A DNA stretch of 64,000 bases. Source: Pascua guehoae (Eukaryota > Basidiomycota > Tremellomycetes > Trichosporonales > Trichosporonaceae). Location of the stretch: NCBI GenBank assembly GCA_001600415.1, contig BCJX01000017.1, positions 1,142 to 65,141 on the forward strand, given 5' to 3'. The translations under genes were made by a program, and so were the position numbers. The first letter of the stretch is position 1. The number at the start of each line of letters is the position of its first letter. The notes beneath the pieces are model-generated. The model did not search any database. It had not been told where the DNA came from and worked only from the letters and a program-made list of their open reading frames with translations. Below are positions 15,669 through 26,436 of the stretch, piece by piece.

Positions 15669-18600
15669 CCCCCGGCCCCAACACTAACCACAGAACCCCT
15701 TCAACTGGTCCCCCGTCCGCAAGTGGACAATGGCATTCACCCTTTTCCTCATCTCGGGCCTCACCGCCATCAACGCCACGAGCGTCGGCGTCCTCAGCCC
15801 CTGGGGCCAGGCGCGCTTCCACACTACGCACGAGGGGTTTGCACTTACGGTGTCGCTCTACCTCATCGCGGTCGCGTTTACGCCCTTGGTGCTTGCGCCG
15901 ATGAGCGAGTTGTTTGGGCGGAATAGTATTTATTTCGTTTCTTGTTCTGTGTGAGTTGGCTAAACTCGGGGGGTTTCTGGTTTGGGAGTTTGGAAGGGGG
16001 GTGACCCCCGGTGCGTGGGGCGGGGTTGGTCACGTTGCCGTACTTGGGTTTGGGCAGGTTTGAGCATCTTCCAGGCATCTTCTGGAATTCTCTGGCTGCG
16101 ACTCTCGGACGTGATAGTCGATCCTAAGAGATAGGCAAGTTCCGTTTTAAAGCGCACGATTCTTGGTGCCGCCTATCGAAAGGGAATCCGGTTAAGATTC
16201 CGGAACCAGGATGTGGATCTTTGACGGTGATGTGTCCGCAAAAGTCATGAGACTACATTACGCTCCGGGTTACAGGGCGGCATGCAGGCATGCGGATACA
16301 GCAAGCGGGAAACACGAGTGGATCCGCTTGCGTGCCGTTGTATTTGTCCAGAGTGCCGATGCGCTACTTTGACGACGAGCTCGGGGTGCAAGTCTCGAGC
16401 CCTTCCGACGCACCTGCACTCTTGACCACGCTGGGCCGGATGGGGTGTTGGGGCTTGGGCGTCACGTGCCGTTGCATTTGTCTAGAGAGTGCCGATGCGC
16501 AACTTGGACGCCGAGCTCGGGATGGGAGTCTCGAGCCTTTCTGGACGCATCTGTACTCTTGGCCACGCTCGGCCGGCTGGAGTGTTGAGTGCTGGGCGGG
16601 GGTGTCCTGAGTCGGACCATTGTCTTCGATACTACCTCTCTCTCTTCCTCTCTCCTCTCTCTCCTCTCTCGCTCCTCTCTCTCTCTTCCTTTCTCTTCTC
16701 TCTCCCTCGCTCTTCCTCCCTTCCCTCTCTCTTCCTTTCTCCTTTCTTCCTTTCTTCCGTTCTTCCTTTCTTCCTTTCTCTTCTCTCTCCCTCTCTCTTT
16801 CCCTCTCTCTTCTCTCGCTCCCCTCCCATCTCCCCTTCCCTCTCTCTTCTCACTACCCCTGCCCCCTAAATCTCCCGCAGTGCCTGGACAGCCACCCTCC
16901 TCCCTCAACACACACCGTCGCTGACATACAGAAACGTCCTCCTCTTCATCCCCCAGGCCCTGTCGCCAAACTACAGCGGCCTCCTCGCGGCCCGCTGGTT
17001 TGTGAGTGGACCGACCCCAAGCCCTTCTAACCTCCCCCTGCACTACCATCCCCCCCTCGTCCAACCTCCGCTCCCCAACCCCCACCCTCCAACCTTCACC
17101 TCCAGCTCTCCCCCCTCACCTCCCCCTCTGACCTCCACACTCCTCCCCCCCCACCCCACTCCTCCTCACCCCCGCCCCCGGTCCCAACCACGCACACACC
17201 TAACACACCAGCAAGGCATGGTCTCGTCAGTCGGCAACTCGATGATCGGCGGCTCGGTCGCCGACATTTTCTCCGCGCGCGACCGCGGCATTGCCATGAA
17301 CTTTTTCGCCCTGTACATTTTCATCTTCCAGGGGCTCGGGAGCGTCATTTTCGGCTGGGTCGGGATGCGGCTGGGGATACAGTGGGCGTATGGTGTGAGT
17401 ACCGCGAGACCGTTGGGGTGTTTGTTGGCTGCTGTTTGGTGTTTGGCGTTTGGTGCTTGCCGTTTATTAGTTCTTGTTTTGTGTCTTCGTACGGGCTGCG
17501 GTTGAGGGCGCAGTGTGGGCTGGATGTTGTGGCGCATGGGGCAGCGCGTATAGACTATGACATGGCGGAGAACGGGTGTGGCCACTTTATTCAAGTTGCC
17601 ATGAGCCCGCGTCCGATGCTGGCTTGTGGGGGATTGCCGCGCAAAGAGCCAGCCCTGCTTGCAGATCACCGAGCAATGCCATCGCCACGACACCACCTCC
17701 AGAGTGGCCATCACCCAACACCCGCCGCAGCACCAACCAAACCTCCCCAAACCCCCTCCCCAACCCCCTCCCCAAACTCCAACCCCAAACCCCACCCACC
17801 GCCGCGGCCGTCTCGTGGCTCCTCAACCTCGTCGTCCTGCGCGAAACCCGCTCCGACGTGCTCCTCGCGCGCCGCGCAAGGCGCCTCACGCGGACGACGC
17901 GGGTGCGGCACGTGTGCGCTGCCGAGCTCGAGAAGAAGAGCTTTTCGGCCATGTTGTCGACGTCGGCTATTCGGCCCTTGCGTGAGTGTCTAGGAGAGTA
18001 TGGGAATGGAGGGGGGATGTGGAAGGAAGGGAAGGACGTGTTTCGCGTGGTGTTGGGTGGCGATGGGTCGTGATGGTCGTGATGGGTCGTGATTGTCGGG
18101 ATGGGTCGTGATAAGGAGACTGTACTGGTAGGGACCAAGGGCGGCCCAAAGTAGGTCTCCTCGCTCTCGTTGAGGTTGAAGAAGCGGCGACGCCTGACCG
18201 TGGTTGCGCAAGGCGCTGCTGTCAGCAAAGACTCGTGCCTCACATGGTGATGCCGGAGTCACTCGGCCACTGGAGCTCTGACTTGACCCCCCTGGTGGTC
18301 ACGCTGAGCAAAACCAGGCCTTAAAGGCCGTGGTCAACATGTCTTGGATACAGGTGCGGCCGAAAAGTCATCAGACTTGGGGTACACGCACGGCCGTATA
18401 CAGGCCGCACGCGGGGTATGTGGGATATGACAAGCAAGGAACGCCAAAGTGCCCACTTCCCCTGCCATTTCATTGGTCGAGAGCGTCCACGCGCTTTGAT
18501 CAAGGTGGCAGTCTCAGGACTGTCCGGATACACCTGTACAATGGCGACACCCGTCAGATCCCAATTCCCCCGCCCCCCCCCCCNNNNNNNNNNNNNNNNN

Positions 18601-19587
18601 NNNNNNNNNNNNNCCCGCCCTCTGCCCCCCTGCCACCCCCGCTCACCCCCAGAATACCTCTGCACCGAACCAATCGTCACCGCCATCTCCCTCTGGATCG
18701 GCTTTGCCTGGGGCTGCATCTTCCTCGGCACATCCTCGGTCCTCCTCGTCTTTGGCCAGTACGGCTGGAACCCCGGATTGACAGGCACGTCGCTGCTGAC
18801 GACCTGCCTCGGTGGCGTACTCGGTTTCATCTCCAATTTCCACCAGGAGCGCCTGTACCGCCGCGCAGCAGAAAAGAGCCCCACGGGCCGCGCCGCCCCC
18901 GAGGTCCGGCTCTACTGGGCCGCGGGCGGGGGGTTGCTCTTCCCCGCGGGCATGTTTGTGTATGCGTGGACGGGGCGGCCCGAGGTGCATTGGGTCGTGC
19001 CAGCCGTGTTTTTGACGCTGTCGAATTGGGGCGTGTATGCTATTTATAGTAGTGTGTTGTGAGTACTAGAGCGGGGGGGCGAGGGGACAAGAGGCCAACA
19101 TGGGGAGGTGGCGAGTATAGGTGTGCCGGAAAGTCGTGAGGCTGTTTCGGGCCCGAGCCTCACTGTGGCAGTCTCATGCCTTTCCGGACGCGCCTGTACA
19201 TCGACGCTGCAGCACACCTGGTCTCAACGACCCAACACTGCCACCCAGCGAGTCACCCCCACACAACCACCCCCACAACCACCCCCCAACCACCCCCACA
19301 ACCACAGACACTGACGACACAGCAACTACCTCGCAGACGCGTACGAAACCTACTCGTCCTCCGCCCAGGCCGCCCACTCATTCGTGCGCAACCTCACTGG
19401 CGGCCTGTTCCCCCTCTTTGCCCTCCAGATGTACGAGCGCCTCGGGTACCCGCAGGCCTCGACGCTCGCGGCCGCCATTGCGTCCGTCCTCGGTGTGGCC
19501 CCGTTCCTACTCATCGTGTATGGCGCGCGGCTGCGGGCGCGGAGTAAGGTGGCCAGTGCGCTGGCGCGGGAGGAGCCGTCTGCGTAG
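14183..19587 (+). CDS. MFS transporter, DHA1 polyamine/drug type
   Basis: Plasma-membrane proton antiporter of the DHA1 family (Tpo/Flr-like), likely exporting polyamines or drugs; the substrate is inferred. Exons: 14183-14614 (hydrophilic N-terminus, DEDEALDEKHQHPDPNG), 15694-15950 (WTMAFTLFLISGLTAINATS), 16932-17001, 17212-17394 (SSVGNSMIGGSVADIFSARDRG, the loop motif typical of the family), an exon ending at 17981 (SWLLNLVVLRETRSDVLLARR), 18653-19058 (YLCTEPIVTAISLWIGFAWG), and 19323-19587 (NYLADAYETYSSSAQAA...). Family landmarks between membrane segments 6 and 12 are all present. Introns are very long for this genome (about 1,080, 980, 210, 420+, 670 and 260 bases) and hold C-tracts, an N gap and inverted-repeat elements. 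No AG acceptor fits the exon ending at 17981, so it may be mis-assembled or damaged. About 600 residues. Confidence 0.85.
15245..15667. repeat. pyrimidine minisatellite and long poly-C tracts in MFS intron 1
   Basis: A TCCCTCTGTCC-like repeat (about 15245-15480) runs into C tracts of roughly 85 and 32 bases (about 15531-15615 and 15636-15667), just before the acceptor of exon 2. Tract length is probably unreliable. Confidence 0.85.
16229..16420. mobile_element. inverted-repeat (MITE-like) element, MFS intron 2
   Basis: Left arm 16229-16254 (TGTGTCCGCAAAAGTCATG...) and right arm about 16391-16420 (AGTCTCGAGCCCTTCC...) are reverse complements of one another with mismatches. They match the arms of the elements at 18349-18539 and 19116-19199. 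No coding capacity. The right-arm region is duplicated in the following 135-base tandem unit. Confidence 0.5.
16330..16599. repeat. two tandem units of about 135 bases in MFS intron 2
   Basis: Units 16330-16462 and 16463-16599 share GTGCCGTTGYATTTGTC, GAGTGCCGATGCGC, GAGCTCGGGRTG, AGTCTCGAGCC and the GGCCGGMTGGRGTGTTG end. About 80 percent alike by eye. Confidence 0.8.
16620..16862. repeat. CT-rich polypyrimidine tract
   Basis: About 240 bases of almost only C and T (CTCTCTCTTCC and CTTTCTTCC units) within MFS intron 2. Open frames here are Ser/Leu/Phe artefacts. Confidence 0.85.
18349..18539. mobile_element. inverted-repeat (MITE-like) element, MFS intron 5
   Basis: 191 bases bounded by near-complementary arms of about 29 bases: left arm 18349-18377 starts TACAGGTGCGGCCG and right arm 18510-18539 ends GGATACACCTGTA. 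No open frame between them. Same arms as the elements at 16229 and 19116. Confidence 0.65.
18584..18613. other. assembly gap (30 N)
   Basis: A run of N flanked by C tracts inside an MFS intron, 39 bases before the acceptor of the next exon. Confidence 0.99.
19116..19199. mobile_element. short inverted-repeat (MITE-like) element, MFS intron 6
   Basis: 84 bases: left arm 19116-19143 (TATAGGTGTGCCGGAAAG...) and right arm 19170-19199 (AGTCTCATGCCTTTCCGG...) face each other across about 26 bases. The compact form of the element at 18349-18539. Confidence 0.65.
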
Positions 19588-20301
19588 AAGTTATGGGGTT
19601 TTCGCATGCATTTATCTTGGGTTCTTGCGAGTCGTTGTGGAATTGTTGGGTGGACGTGCGTGCGCTGTGACGACCAGACTTGGAGGCAGGGACGCGTTTC
19701 GAGCATGCGGTTGCACGAGTTCATGGGCTCATGGGTTTGGCGCCTCGTGCTGTGTCGTGGTACGCTCACCCATGCTCAGTAGTGTAACTTGTCGACATGA
19801 ACTGATCCGTGCCAGCCTCTCGAACTTGATGATTAACCCTTCAGCATACATATCAACAACCGGCTCAGATGCACATACTTCTTCTAGTGTGGACAGGGAG
19901 TAAAGCCGCCACCCACACGGGTCTCGTGCAAATACTCGAAACGTGTTCCCAAGCCCGGTGGCACTCGATAGAAAGGTTTCTGAAATGGTTTCTTTATGGA
20001 TGCTGGACGGCTCTGTACCACATTTATTCAATTTGACGCGACTCGCGCGTTCACGAGCATTGTCCGGATTCGCACGCTCGAGTCGAGTTGGGCGATGACC
20101 ATGCATGGGTCGCGTGGCTACAAACAGGAACTAGAACGTATGAAACAAAGTATCTCAGCGGGATGCGCATGTGCGCTAGAGGAGGAACGCATTCGTCGTG
20201 GGGGTGGTCGTTGCGCTAGGAGGAGGAGAAGAGGTCCTGGAGGGTCTGGCTTGTTGAATTAGGAGGAGAAGAAGACGTCCTGGAGGGTCTGGCTTGTTGA
20301 A
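19588..20301. other. intergenic between convergent genes
   Basis: About 700 bases between the stops of the MFS gene and the HELIH gene. Nothing recognised except the tandem repeat at its right end. Confidence 0.5.
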
Positions 20302-20330
20302 TTAGGAGGAGAAGAAGACGTCTTCGAGGG
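20219..20330. repeat. tandem repeat across the 3' end of the HELIH gene
   Basis: Units of about 44-46 bases (AGGAGGAGAAGAAGACGTCC...GGGTCTGGCTTGTTGAATT) occur about 2.5 times. The first carries the stop codon (20302-20304) and the last coding residues EDVFFSS; the others extend into the 3' flank. Confidence 0.85.
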
Positions 20331-21648
20331 ACTGGCCGTTGCGCCTGTCGGATTGGTTGATAATGTCGCGCGGCCTGCCCTCGTCGCGACCGAGGGTGGA
20401 CAACAGTTGACCATCGGTGGGGCAATCGGCCTCGTCGGGCGGGAATTGTACGGCAGCGAACGCGCCTTCGTCAAAGTCTGCGACAACCAGTCAGACAGTC
20501 TACAACAGATTCACGTCCTGACTTACGGTCGATTGCGTCGTCGATCCACTTTGGCTCAATCTCGTAGTGTTTACCCTCGCGCGTAATGACGAGGGTGTCG
20601 AACGGCTCCTTCTATTCCGTTAGATGAGTAGTGCCCCGAGGTACCTACCTACCTTGCGGGTCGGAGCTGGCACCTTCCTCACTGTGGTTCTGACGCCTGA
20701 AGCGGCGACTTTCGCATCTTCATCTTCGGCATCGGAATCGTCCGTGGGAGGCAAGACGGTATCCAGCGAGTCATACTTTGCCTTGTCTAAGTACCACATG
20801 GTGCGGAGCTGCCCGTTGAACAGTTGCTTTTCCCAATCCCAACCCGCCTCTCCGTCGTCATGACCCCCCTGTGCGTGAATGCGTGGAGGTGTGGCCCGAG
20901 GAACATCGATCCGCCCGAGCAAACGATAATGAAGCTGCCGTTAGCTGACAGCTAGCACACTAAAGCTGCCATGCCGGGGGCAACCCACCTGCAGACGCAG
21001 CACATGGATCAGCTCGTGCGCTATCGTAACGGCAGTTGCAAGCAAGTGGATGTTCCAGTCGTTCTTGGCCATCTTGTTCTCCGTAGGTTGGCCTGCCGCC
21101 GACTGCTTGAGCTCCACCTTTACAAGGCGCTCTAGAACCTGGTACAGGTCAGCTTTCAACAGAAACAGAGTGAAAGAAATGTAGAGTCCGATACGTACGC
21201 ATGGGTTCATGTGAATAGTCCTAGCGGCGAACGAGTTGTACTCCATGTCGGGGCGGTTGTGAAGAGCGCTAACAACGCACTTGCTGGATCCAAGGCTCGC
21301 AGCATCCTCGTTGACGACAATGATAACCTGCAACTCGGCAAGGACGCGCAGGATCGCCACACGGATGATAGCGTGGTGTTGTTCCTCCGAAATCATCACG
21401 TTGGCAGCGATATCGAGGCCGCGAGGGTGGATGATGAGTTGAACGCCAAGTTGAAGGGCGGTCCGAAGCGCAGCCTTCTCGGTCTTTGTAAGGCGGGCGG
21501 TGCGTTGGATGTTGTCGATTCCCTGGCCCTTGTAAGCGTGATCGAGGGGTTGGGGGTGGGGTGCCGTTGGGGTTGTTGACGTCAGGTCTAAATCACTGAA
21601 CGGCGTAGGTGGCATGTTATGGAGCGTCTGGGGGCCAGGGGAAGACAT
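20302..21648 (-). CDS. uncharacterised protein with HELIH (HExxH) motif
   Basis: I do not recognise the family. Start ATG at 21648 (MSSPGPQTLHNMPPTPFSD); a longer frame upstream lacks support. Internal segments: LTKTEKAALRTALQLGVQLI, then NVMISEEQHHAIIRVAILRVLAELQVIIVV, a short intron (about 60 bases, GTACGT...CCAG, after HMNPC), then VTIAHELIHVLRLQ. The HExxH pattern is the zinc-binding signature of many metallopeptidases, but no third ligand can be assigned. Later exons give DWEKQLFNGQLRTMWYLDKAKYD, an acidic stretch (TDDSDAEDED), LVITREGKHYEIEPKWIDDAID and a C-terminus ending NGQSLEDVFFSS at a tandem repeat. The motif could be accidental. Five or so exons; convergent with the MFS gene and divergent from TIM44. 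Confidence 0.6.
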
Positions 21649-22158
21649 GTCGCCTGCCCTAGCGAAGTGATTGGAACGCAGAAAAGCGGCAGCGATGATA
21701 GTGGTGATGGAACTGAAGCAAGAGATGGCAAAGAGTGGATAGTGAAAAGTTGTAGATCGTAGTACATTGACAGAATAGCAATGGTCAAGACAGACGAGCG
21801 CATTGTGGTTGAGTCGAGGTTGAAGGTGACTCACATTAGTACTCGGCAGTAGTGAACCAAATACCGAGCTAGATGAGGCCCTGGGGCCCCGATGTTGGCA
21901 CCAAGCGAGGCACCCGAGGGCCGATGGGCGTGCACAGCCAGGGGCGGCCACGTGGCCGATTAGCGAGCGGCCGAGCAAGCGCTAGCAAGTACGCAGGCGC
22001 GTGGGCGGCGGCACTTAGGCGGCGGCACGGCGGCGGCGGCTTTTTCGGCCACCCCGAGGGCCACAACCCGCCCTCCAAACGGCAAAAGTCAAGAACTCGC
22101 CTACTCGATCGTTGTTTCCAACATCTCCATCCCAACTCACCACCTCACTTTGACAAAA

Positions 22159-24569
22159 ATGCCACGGCCAGCCGCCCTCACTTCGCCCTTCCGCGCCGCG
22201 CTCCGCCGCCCCGCCCCCACCCAGACGCTGTACGTGCGCGCGCTCTCGCAGACGGCGTCGCGGCTGCAGCAGCAGGACAAGGGCAAGCAAGAAGGAGGGG
22301 AAAAAGAGACCGGGAAAAAGAAGGACGACGACGACAAGAAGCGCGCTCCCCCTCCCGAAGACGACGGCCCACCCCAGAGCCCGTTTGCAGTCTTCCTCCG
22401 CGTGTTCCGCGAGGAGATTGACAAGAACCAGGGCTGGCAGCAGAATGTCAAGCAGCTCCAGGGCGATGTCGACAAGTTGGCCGACAGCGCGGCGATGAAG
22501 CGCGCCCGCGAGGTTTATGAGCGGTCTAGGGTGAGTTCAGTGGGAGGGGGGTGGCGGGGGCCGTGAGGAAGGGGGAAGGGGAGGAGAGGAGAGTGGAAGG
22601 AGGCGGAAGAAGTATGAGGGGGAGTGCGGCCGCGGGAGGTACACGATGGCGAGGGTTGCGGAGTAGTGGAGTCTCGTCTCGAGCCGCCGTTCGCGTTGGA
22701 GTCAAGCCATGTCGGTGTGCACGCAACTCGACATGTGTCCAGAATGGTCCGCCGTTCTCCCCTCTTGACCAGTGTCGTCTCCTACCCCTCCCCTGTTCTT
22801 TTTAACCCCCCTCGTCTTTCTAAGAAACCAACACTAACGCCCCAGATCACCAACCTGATTAAAGAAAACCCGCGTCTCCAAGCAGCCGCTGAAGACCTGC
22901 GCCGCGCCGGCGTCAACGTCTCTGACGCAGTCAACAAGGCGCTCGAGGACTCGGAGGTGATCAAGGCGATTGCGCGCGCGGCCGGATCAGTGACGGCGTT
23001 TGCAGACCGCACGACACAGCCAATCCGCAACACTGAGGCGTACAAGGCGATCGCGGCCAGTGTCGAGGAGGCATTTGACGACACGGCAGGCAGCTCGCTC
23101 CGGTACGGCGGGTACGCGGAGCGCGAGGAGAGGCGGAAGCGGCGCGAGGCTAGGGCGCTCAAGGCGGGCAAGACTTCGAAGCGCGTCAAGGCTAACCCTG
23201 AGTGAGTTGGACGCGGGGAGTGGACCGGGCGACGGAAGGTGGTGTGCTGGGGGTCACCGAGGGGTCGAAGGTGGAAGAGCTGGCGAGGGCGGAGCGGGAG
23301 GCCGGAGTGTTGCCCGGGCGGAAAAACCAGCCTGCGATAAGGTCGCCGGTGACAAACCCTTGCTGCGGCGCGAGGGGTAATGCGGTTGAGGAGGCCGAGT
23401 CTGGCCTCCGGAGACTGCGCGGGTCACAGCCGGCGATGTGGAAGGGTTGCTGGGAGGGCTGAGGATCCTCGGCGTTATCCCCGCGAGAAAGGAGTACGGA
23501 GGAGGAGGGCCGAGGGCATAGCCATGTCTTTGGGTTATCAGCCAAAGAGCCACGCGGGCAATTGCAGCCAGTGCCAATGGGTGGATTCCATGGTACACGC
23601 GGGGCGCGCGCCTGTCACCCAGTATGACCACTCCCTCTTCTTCATTGCGAGGGGGTGGTCATACTCCCCCCGTTGGCTGCCCTACCTCAATAGGCGACTA
23701 CAGCCTGCGGCGGACAACCCAGAGTGACAGGCAGCGCAGTGTGCGGAAGGAATGCCAAAGGCACCACGGATCGAATCGCGCAGACGACCCAGACCGCACC
23801 AGAGACCAGAACCCTACACCCCTCCCCCCATGACACACGCTAACATCCAGAGCCGGTGAGGCCCTTGTGCTCACATCCGAAAAGGAGCCGACCGGCTCGC
23901 GCCTGGCGTTTATCACGAGCTCGCCCACATACCAGCGCTGGCGCGAGGCATACCACGAGTCCGAGTCGCCGGCTGTCGAGACGATGCGATCCATCACGTC
24001 GACGATTGCGGGATGGTTTGACGAAAACGAGACGGCCAAGGTGATCCGTTCGGTGCGCGAGCTCGACCCCGACTTCCGCATGGACAGCTTTACGCGCGAG
24101 TTGCGCGAGTACATTGTGCCCGAGGTCGTCGATGCGTACCTGAGCGCGGACCGCGAGGCGCTCAAGCAGTGGTGTGGCGAGGCGACGTTCAACGTCCTGT
24201 GGGCCACGATGGAGCAGTACACAAAGCAGGGACTCGTGTCCGACTCGAAGATTCTCGACATCAAGCACGTCGACATTATGAACGGCAAGCTGCTTGAAAA
24301 CGACATTCCCGTCTTTATCATTTCCTTTGCGTCGCAGGAGATTCTCCTCTTCCGCAACGCAAAGACGGGCGAGGCCGTCGTCGGCAACGAAAACTCGGTC
24401 GAGCAGTGCCGCTACGCCATGGTCCTGACCCGCGTCGAGAGCGAGCTCGACAACGAGCTCACGGGTGGCTGGAAGGTCGTCGAGGTGAGTGGTATTTTTG
24501 CCAGCGTCTCGTGTGCGCCCAAGCTGACAAGAGCAGATGGCCCGCCGTGGTCAGAAGGGTTTCATGTAA
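22159..24569 (+). CDS. TIM44: mitochondrial import motor subunit Tim44
   Basis: Tim44 tethers mtHsp70 to the TIM23 channel on the matrix side of the inner membrane. ATG at 22159 gives MPRPAALTSPFRAALRRPAP, an Arg-rich presequence. Exons: 22159-22530, 22846-23201, 23851-24484 and 24537-24569. The N-terminal half is charged and helical (QNVKQLQGDVDKLADS, AGSVTAFADRTTQPIRNTEAYK). The C-terminal half is the Tim44-like domain (SFTRELREYIVPEVVDAYLSAD, GEATFNVLWATMEQYTKQG, ILDIKHVDIMNGK, DIPVFIISFASQEILLFRNAK). It ends MARRGQKGFM, coded by a separate 33-base exon. Intron 2 is about 650 bases and contains a strong hairpin. Length is normal for the family. Confidence 0.93.
23621..23665. repeat. 17-bp stem hairpin inside TIM44 intron 2
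   Basis: Arms AGTATGACCACTCCCTC (23621-23637) and 23649-23665 pair fully (one G-U), with an 11-base loop. Within the 650-base intron; role unknown. Confidence 0.8.
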
Positions 24570-25382
24570 CCGCAGCAGTACGGAGTTTAGGGGGATTTAG
24601 GAGAGATAGACGGCATCCACATCATGCACACCATTCCACTCTGGCCACAGCGCGGTGCTGCGCCACATCAAGACACATTCAGGCATATACGCAGCACCTG
24701 TGCAAATGCGGAACGCGCGCGAGATCGCAAAGACGGGCTGCGGGTCCTGTGGCGGCGCGTCCTGTTGTTGGACGCTCAGGTTTGATAGCCAGTCACTGGT
24801 CCTGCGGCAAACTCGAGGACATCATCCAGTGTGCGCCTGGCGCTCTGACCGCGCTGATCACTACGCCGATCGCTACTTGAACCACAGAGCAGCGACTTGC
24901 GGTGGAGTGCCTCGCCCCTCTGCCTAGCTGCTCTGCCAAGCTGACAGTGGAGGATGGACATGTGGACAGATTCCCAATGAGAATGACTGTATCACCAGCA
25001 AAGCACAGTAAGGATCTACGCAGTCTCGGCCTCCCTTCGCCCTTGGCCCCGTTGGACAGTCCGCCAAGTGCACCAAGTGCACAATACATTCTCACCTGCC
25101 TTGCACCGCCTGTACGCCCACGCGCCCAATCTGGCAGCTGGCAGTCCATCTGTGCGTATCGTGTTTATCGTGCTCGTCGTGCCAGGCTGGCACAAGCAAG
25201 TCACCGGATCATCGGATCACCCACCCACCAATCCACTGACCCACTGACCCACTGCCCCACTGGCCACTACCGACCCACGCCACCCGCCACCAGCCACTGC
25301 CAGAAGACAGCACAGATATCATTTGCCAAGACCGCATGGCCTTGTGTGCGCGGCCGGAGGTTGCCCGCCAGGCAAGAAACCG

Positions 25383-25466
25383 GGTGCCATGGTGTAGTGG
25401 CAACATGTCCGTTTTGGGAGCACGTCTCAGTACGGGAGATCAGGAGTTCAAACCTCCTTGGCGCCC
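25383..25466 (+). tRNA. tRNA-Pro (UGG), 12-base intron
   Basis: Acceptor GGTGCCA pairs with TGGCGCC; D-arm GTG/CAT; anticodon stem TCCGT/ACGGG with loop TTTGGG and anticodon TGG; T-arm AGGAG-TTCAAAC-CTCCT; a T run follows for Pol III termination. A 12-base intron (AGCACGTCTCAG) follows position 37. Copy 1 of 3. Confidence 0.9.
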
Positions 25467-26394
25467 CTTTTTCGACACTGCAGACGAGATCATGTTCCGA
25501 GGCGCGGTCGACCTCTGCCTTGACGTGATTGGCCTCTATGGTGTTGGAGCTGAGGCGGCATGTCACCTCTAGTACCACCAGCCCTCGAGCCCTCTGACCT
25601 CGCATCGTGGGTACGACCTATCCCCTGTGTAGGACACTCTCCACGCTCACGCCCTGAGACGTCGACTTGGCATGCTCGCGACAGCCCTGCCGGCGCGGCG
25701 GCGAGGAACGAGCGGAAGGGCAATGTGTAAACGAAATGAATCGCCAGGCGCGAGCGTTCTCGGCTCTGCAGCTTCTGCACGCGAGTGGGCATGGCTACTC
25801 TGCTGCATGCTGCAGATCATACAAGCAGACGAGTACGCGAGTACTCTGCTGCGTGAGGTGCGCCCGATGCGCCCGGTGGCCGGCGGAGCAACGCGAGGCA
25901 GGGGTTGGTTCCCTTGTGCATACCAGTCGAAGGGGAGCTGAAGCTGGCTGCGGATCCACGGTATCGTACCACCTTGCATGTGTGTGCCCTGCTAATCTTG
26001 TGATCCTGTGAGCTAGTTAGTATTAGCATGTCGGCAGGCAAGGCGGCAATCCGTCTGCCGAGCCGTCTCTGTAGCGAGGAGCTCTGTTTCTGCTAGTGTG
26101 CATCGACTTTCCCCCCTCCATCGCCCGGCCGTCGGTCTCGAGCATTCCGAAGCACGGATCCCGCCATGCTCCAGTCTACATAGCACCATATCCCGTGCTC
26201 AGCTATCGCCGACGTGCCTGTACGATGCTCTGCAAGCACCTCGCGCGCCACTTGATCGAGCGAGATGGGAGTGTGGGTGCGGGGGGAATAGAGTTGTACG
26301 TGGTCTTGGCGGCTCGATCGCGCCGTCCTGGGGCGTGGGACCTTGGTCGGTCATCAGTCAACGTTCAACTTCGTTCAGTCTTCGGTCAGTCGTC

Positions 26395-26436
26395 AGGTTC
26401 AGGCTCAGGTTCAGGCTCAGGTTCAGGCTCAGGTTC
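26395..26436. repeat. GGTTCAGGCTCA tandem repeat
   Basis: About 3.5 units of GGTTCAGGCTCA in non-coding sequence. Confidence 0.85.

Noticed and set aside
15145..15831. Long Gly- or Pro-only frames around 15.5 kb
   Set aside because: They come from poly-C/poly-G tracts in an intron.
16620..17030. Ser/Leu/Phe-rich frames at 16.6-17.0 kb
   Set aside because: CT-repeat artefact inside an MFS intron; only the short stretch 16932-17001 is a real exon.
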